Assembly: GCF_000472665.1 (NCBI RefSeq)
Contig: NZ_AXAC01000005.1
Span: 1 to 64,000, forward strand
Direction: 5' to 3'
DNA from: Acetobacterium malicum subsp. dehalogenans DSM 11527
GTDB taxonomy: Bacteria; Bacillota; Clostridia; Eubacteriales; Eubacteriaceae
Length of the DNA: 64,000 nt
Shown here: positions 62,345 to 64,000 of the stretch, piece after piece
How positions within the stretch are numbered: the stretch's first letter is position 1
Layout of the letters: each line of letters starts with the position of its first letter
The notes under the pieces: generated by a model
What the model was told of the DNA's origin: nothing
Databases searched by the model: none
The model's input: the letters and a program-made list of their open reading frames with translations, nothing else
Made by a program: the position numbers and the translations under genes

Positions 62345-62527
62345 GTACCGACAATTGTTACATCATGTTGTTTGCATCGGGGCGAACAGGTTGATAAACC
62401 TGCGTGGAGGCAATGAGCCAATCACAAGCTGGCTTGTAGTTGGCGACTGCCCGCGACTAATAAGAAATTTTATTTCTTATTAGTCGCCGATCCCGCAGCA
62501 AACAACAGATTAACAATTGGTCGGTAC
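62345..62527 (+). repeat. Family A repeat, long form with a replaced inner arm (copy 5)
   Basis: 183 bases. The stem-loop ATGCGAAA...TTTCGCAT of copies 3 and 4 is replaced by a different perfect palindrome (16-base arms at 62453-62468 and 62472-62487, CTAATAAGAAAT type). Confidence 0.85.
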
Positions 62528-62629
62528 GGGGTTTTCAACACCCTGAGTTTTCAACAGCCACAGGTTTGCGTGCCATGTGTTTCTCTGCTCTTTGCGGTCA
62601 TAACCAAATACTACTAACAGGTGAAACGC

Positions 62630-63487
62630 ATGAAAATCGGATTTATTGGCGCCGGCAAAGTCGGCACCGCCCTGGGCATTTTTTTCAAACAAAATAGTCT
62701 TACTCTCTCAGGTTACCTAAGCCGCAGCGAGACCTCCTCTCAATGCGCGGCCAAAGCAACTGATTCCGCTGTTTTCTTCGACCTTCCCAGCCTTGTTGCC
62801 GCAAGTGAAGTGATTTTTATTACCACCGGGGATGATCAAATTTCTGCGGTTATCAATCAACTCGCCCAAACCGCCTGCTTGACCGGGCATCATACTCTTG
62901 TCCATACCAGCGGTGCCCTGTCCACCGATCTTTTTGATCCACTTTTAGCTTCAGGGTGCGGTTTGTGTTCGCTTCATCCGATCATGAGTTTTTCTGATCC
63001 CTTCACTGCGTCTCAAAATTTAAAGCAAGCGATTTTTACCCTGGAAGGCAATGAAAAAGGTCGGGCCGCTGCACAAAAAATCCTTAAGATCACCAGCAAT
63101 CCCTATTCCGTTATTGACAAGGGCGATAAGGTCCTCTACCATGCCGCTGCCTGTGTCCTTTCCAACTATCTGGTGACCCTGATTGATTCGGGTTTTGAAC
63201 TGCTAAAGACCACCGGAATCGCCGCCGATGAGATCACCAGGGCCTTTATGCCGCTGATCACCGCCACGCTGGGCAACATCGAAAGATCCGGAACGGTTAA
63301 TGCTCTCACCGGCCCGCTGGTCCGGGGGGATGAAAACACCATCGGTAAACACATTGAAGCCTTAAAAACCCAAGCTCCGGAATTTATGACCCTCTACCAG
63401 ACTATGGGTTTAGCCACCATTGACATGATCAAAGACAAACGGATTGATGCCGAAACCTATGAACATTTAGAAAGCAAACTAAAATAA
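62630..63487 (+). CDS. panG: DUF2520 / Rossmann-like protein, candidate alternative ketopantoate reductase
   Basis: 285 residues from the ATG at 62630 (AGGTGA upstream; a GTG at 62621 lies too near). NAD(P)-binding IGFIGAGKVGTALGIFF, ITTGDDQIS, HTSGALS, GLCSLHPIMSF and the DUF2520 part with YHAAACVLSNYLVTLIDSGFE. It lies 22 bases before panB. PanG of Francisella, a member of this family, replaces PanE/IlvC as ketopantoate reductase, so the assignment rests on neighbourhood and family. Confidence 0.75.
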   Translation: MKIGFIGAGKVGTALGIFFKQNSLTLSGYLSRSETSSQCAAKATDSAVFFDLPSLVAASEVIFITTGDDQISAVINQLAQTACLTGHHTLVHTSGALSTDLFDPLLASGCGLCSLHPIMSFSDPFTASQNLKQAIFTLEGNEKGRAAAQKILKITSNPYSVIDKGDKVLYHAAACVLSNYLVTLIDSGFELLKTTGIAADEITRAFMPLITATLGNIERSGTVNALTGPLVRGDENTIGKHIEALKTQAPEFMTLYQTMGLATIDMIKDKRIDAETYEHLESKLK

Positions 63488-63508
63488 TAAAAACAAAGGA
63501 AGATACTA

Positions 63509-64000
63509 ATGAAAAGTAAATTTACTGTCAGTTCTTTTTTGCAAGCCAAAGCAAACAAGGAAAAAATCACCATGTTAACAGCCTATGATTATTCCATGGC
63601 CAAAATTGTCAACGACGCCGGCATTGATGCGATTCTGGTGGGCGATTCTCTGGGAATGGTGGTCCAGGGCTATGAATCCACCCTGGAAGTGACCATGAAC
63701 GACATGGTATATCACTGTCGCGCCGTTGCCCGGGGCGCTGAAAACGCCCTGATCGTCGGTGACATGCCCTTTTTGTCCTATCACGTTTCGGTGGAAGACG
63801 CCGTTCGCAATGCCGGCCGATTGATTCAGGAAGGTAAGTCCCAGGCTGTCAAGCTTGAAGGCGGTGTGGAGCAGGTTGCCAATGTTACAGCCATTGTCAA
63901 GGCGCAGATTCCCGTCATGGGCCATATCGGCCTGACCCCCCAATCGGTTAACCTATTCGGTGGATTTAAGGTTCAGGGCAAGGACACTGTCCAGGCTCAA
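63509..64000 (+). CDS. panB: 3-methyl-2-oxobutanoate hydroxymethyltransferase, 3' end outside window
   Basis: 164 codons to the window edge. PanB motifs: [71 protein letters not shown] and [12 protein letters not shown]. It transfers a hydroxymethyl group from methylene-tetrahydrofolate to ketoisovalerate, the first step of pantothenate synthesis. Starts at 63509 after AAAGGAAG. panC and panD are expected next. Confidence 0.95.
   Translation, partial: MKSKFTVSSFLQAKANKEKITMLTAYDYSMAKIVNDAGIDAILVGDSLGMVVQGYESTLEVTMNDMVYHCRAVARGAENALIVGDMPFLSYHVSVEDAVRNAGRLIQEGKSQAVKLEGGVEQVANVTAIVKAQIPVMGHIGLTPQSVNLFGGFKVQGKDTVQAQ

Larger units (their letters stand above)
61942..62629. other. Gene-free region with terminator and repeat A5
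   Basis: About 690 bases. A terminator (62008-62037) ends the reductase transcript, AT-rich DNA follows to ~62340, then repeat A5 and the leader of the DUF2520 gene. Confidence 0.6.

Noticed and set aside
23252-62527. Family A repeats as a CRISPR array or part of one
   Set aside because: Copies are kilobases apart with no spacer periodicity and no cas genes are present.

Overview
The window reads as chromosome of a Gram-positive, obligately anaerobic clostridial acetogen, most like Acetobacterium. The five-gene electron-bifurcating [FeFe] hydrogenase operon (hydC, a histidine-kinase-like ATPase, a 2Fe-2S protein, hydB, hydA1; 33.5-38.5 kb), the murB/PHP/rapZ/yvcK/whiA cluster of Firmicutes, GGAGG ribosome binding sites, and a ChW-repeat surface protein with an RsgI-type anti-sigma factor all point that way. 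The genus is an inference from gene content, not a database match.

Region by region. 0-1.1 kb: an IS3-family transposase cut by the window edge. 1.2-2.1 kb: a promoterless 0.9 kb copy of part of the large surface-protein gene. 2.2-14.2 kb: an accessory, mobile-looking block on the minus strand with a Rpn nuclease, two unrelated tyrosine recombinases, a primase-helicase, a RadC-family protein, two tiny membrane peptides and several unknown proteins, separated by members of one inverted-repeat family. 14.3-18.2 kb: a 1279-codon secreted surface protein (putative S-layer) interrupted by an in-frame TGA at codon 84; behind it lie an ECF sigma factor and its RsgI-like anti-sigma factor. 21-24.7 kb: a PocR-domain chemoreceptor, then a small phage-derived module (holin, M15 peptidase, DUF1659, DUF2922, sigma factor). 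24.7-33.4 kb: housekeeping genes whiA, yvcK, rapZ, a PHP phosphoesterase, murB, comF and recD2, with most gaps filled by palindromic repeats. 33.5-42.2 kb: the hydrogenase operon and, upstream of it, an operon encoding a hydrogenase-like iron-sulfur protein, an RsbW-like kinase, two DRTGG proteins and a PHP protein. 42.2-50.3 kb: a SbcCD/YhaNO-like pair, a methyltransferase, a ZIP transporter, the hybrid-cluster protein Hcp and a small Cys-rich protein. 50.5-53.4 kb: a DUF4258/YgiT pair, gene remnants of an integrated element beside a tRNA-Leu/tRNA-Lys operon, and another small Cys-rich protein. 53.5-64 kb: aroK, aroE, an NCS2 permease, a NYN/LOTUS protein, a CorA transporter, a PucR regulator divergent from an Old-Yellow-Enzyme-type reductase, and a pantothenate pair (DUF2520 ketopantoate reductase candidate plus panB, cut by the right edge).

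How it works together. The hydrogenase makes or consumes H2 with ferredoxin and NAD as partners; the operon just upstream looks like a redox or H2 sensory system, and a perfect 20-bp palindrome sits in the hydC promoter. The surface-protein locus has hallmarks of variation: a homologous promoterless cassette in direct orientation, a nonsense codon and a dedicated sigma/anti-sigma pair. Hcp has a CRP/FNR-type dyad centred exactly at -41.5.

Four families of palindromic intergenic repeats are described: A (100 bp short and about 187 bp long forms, five copies), B (GGGGACG...CGTCCCC, clustered at 23-31 kb), C (GGGGACGGTTCTTTTGTG type) and D (inside the mobile block, with compensatory stem changes).
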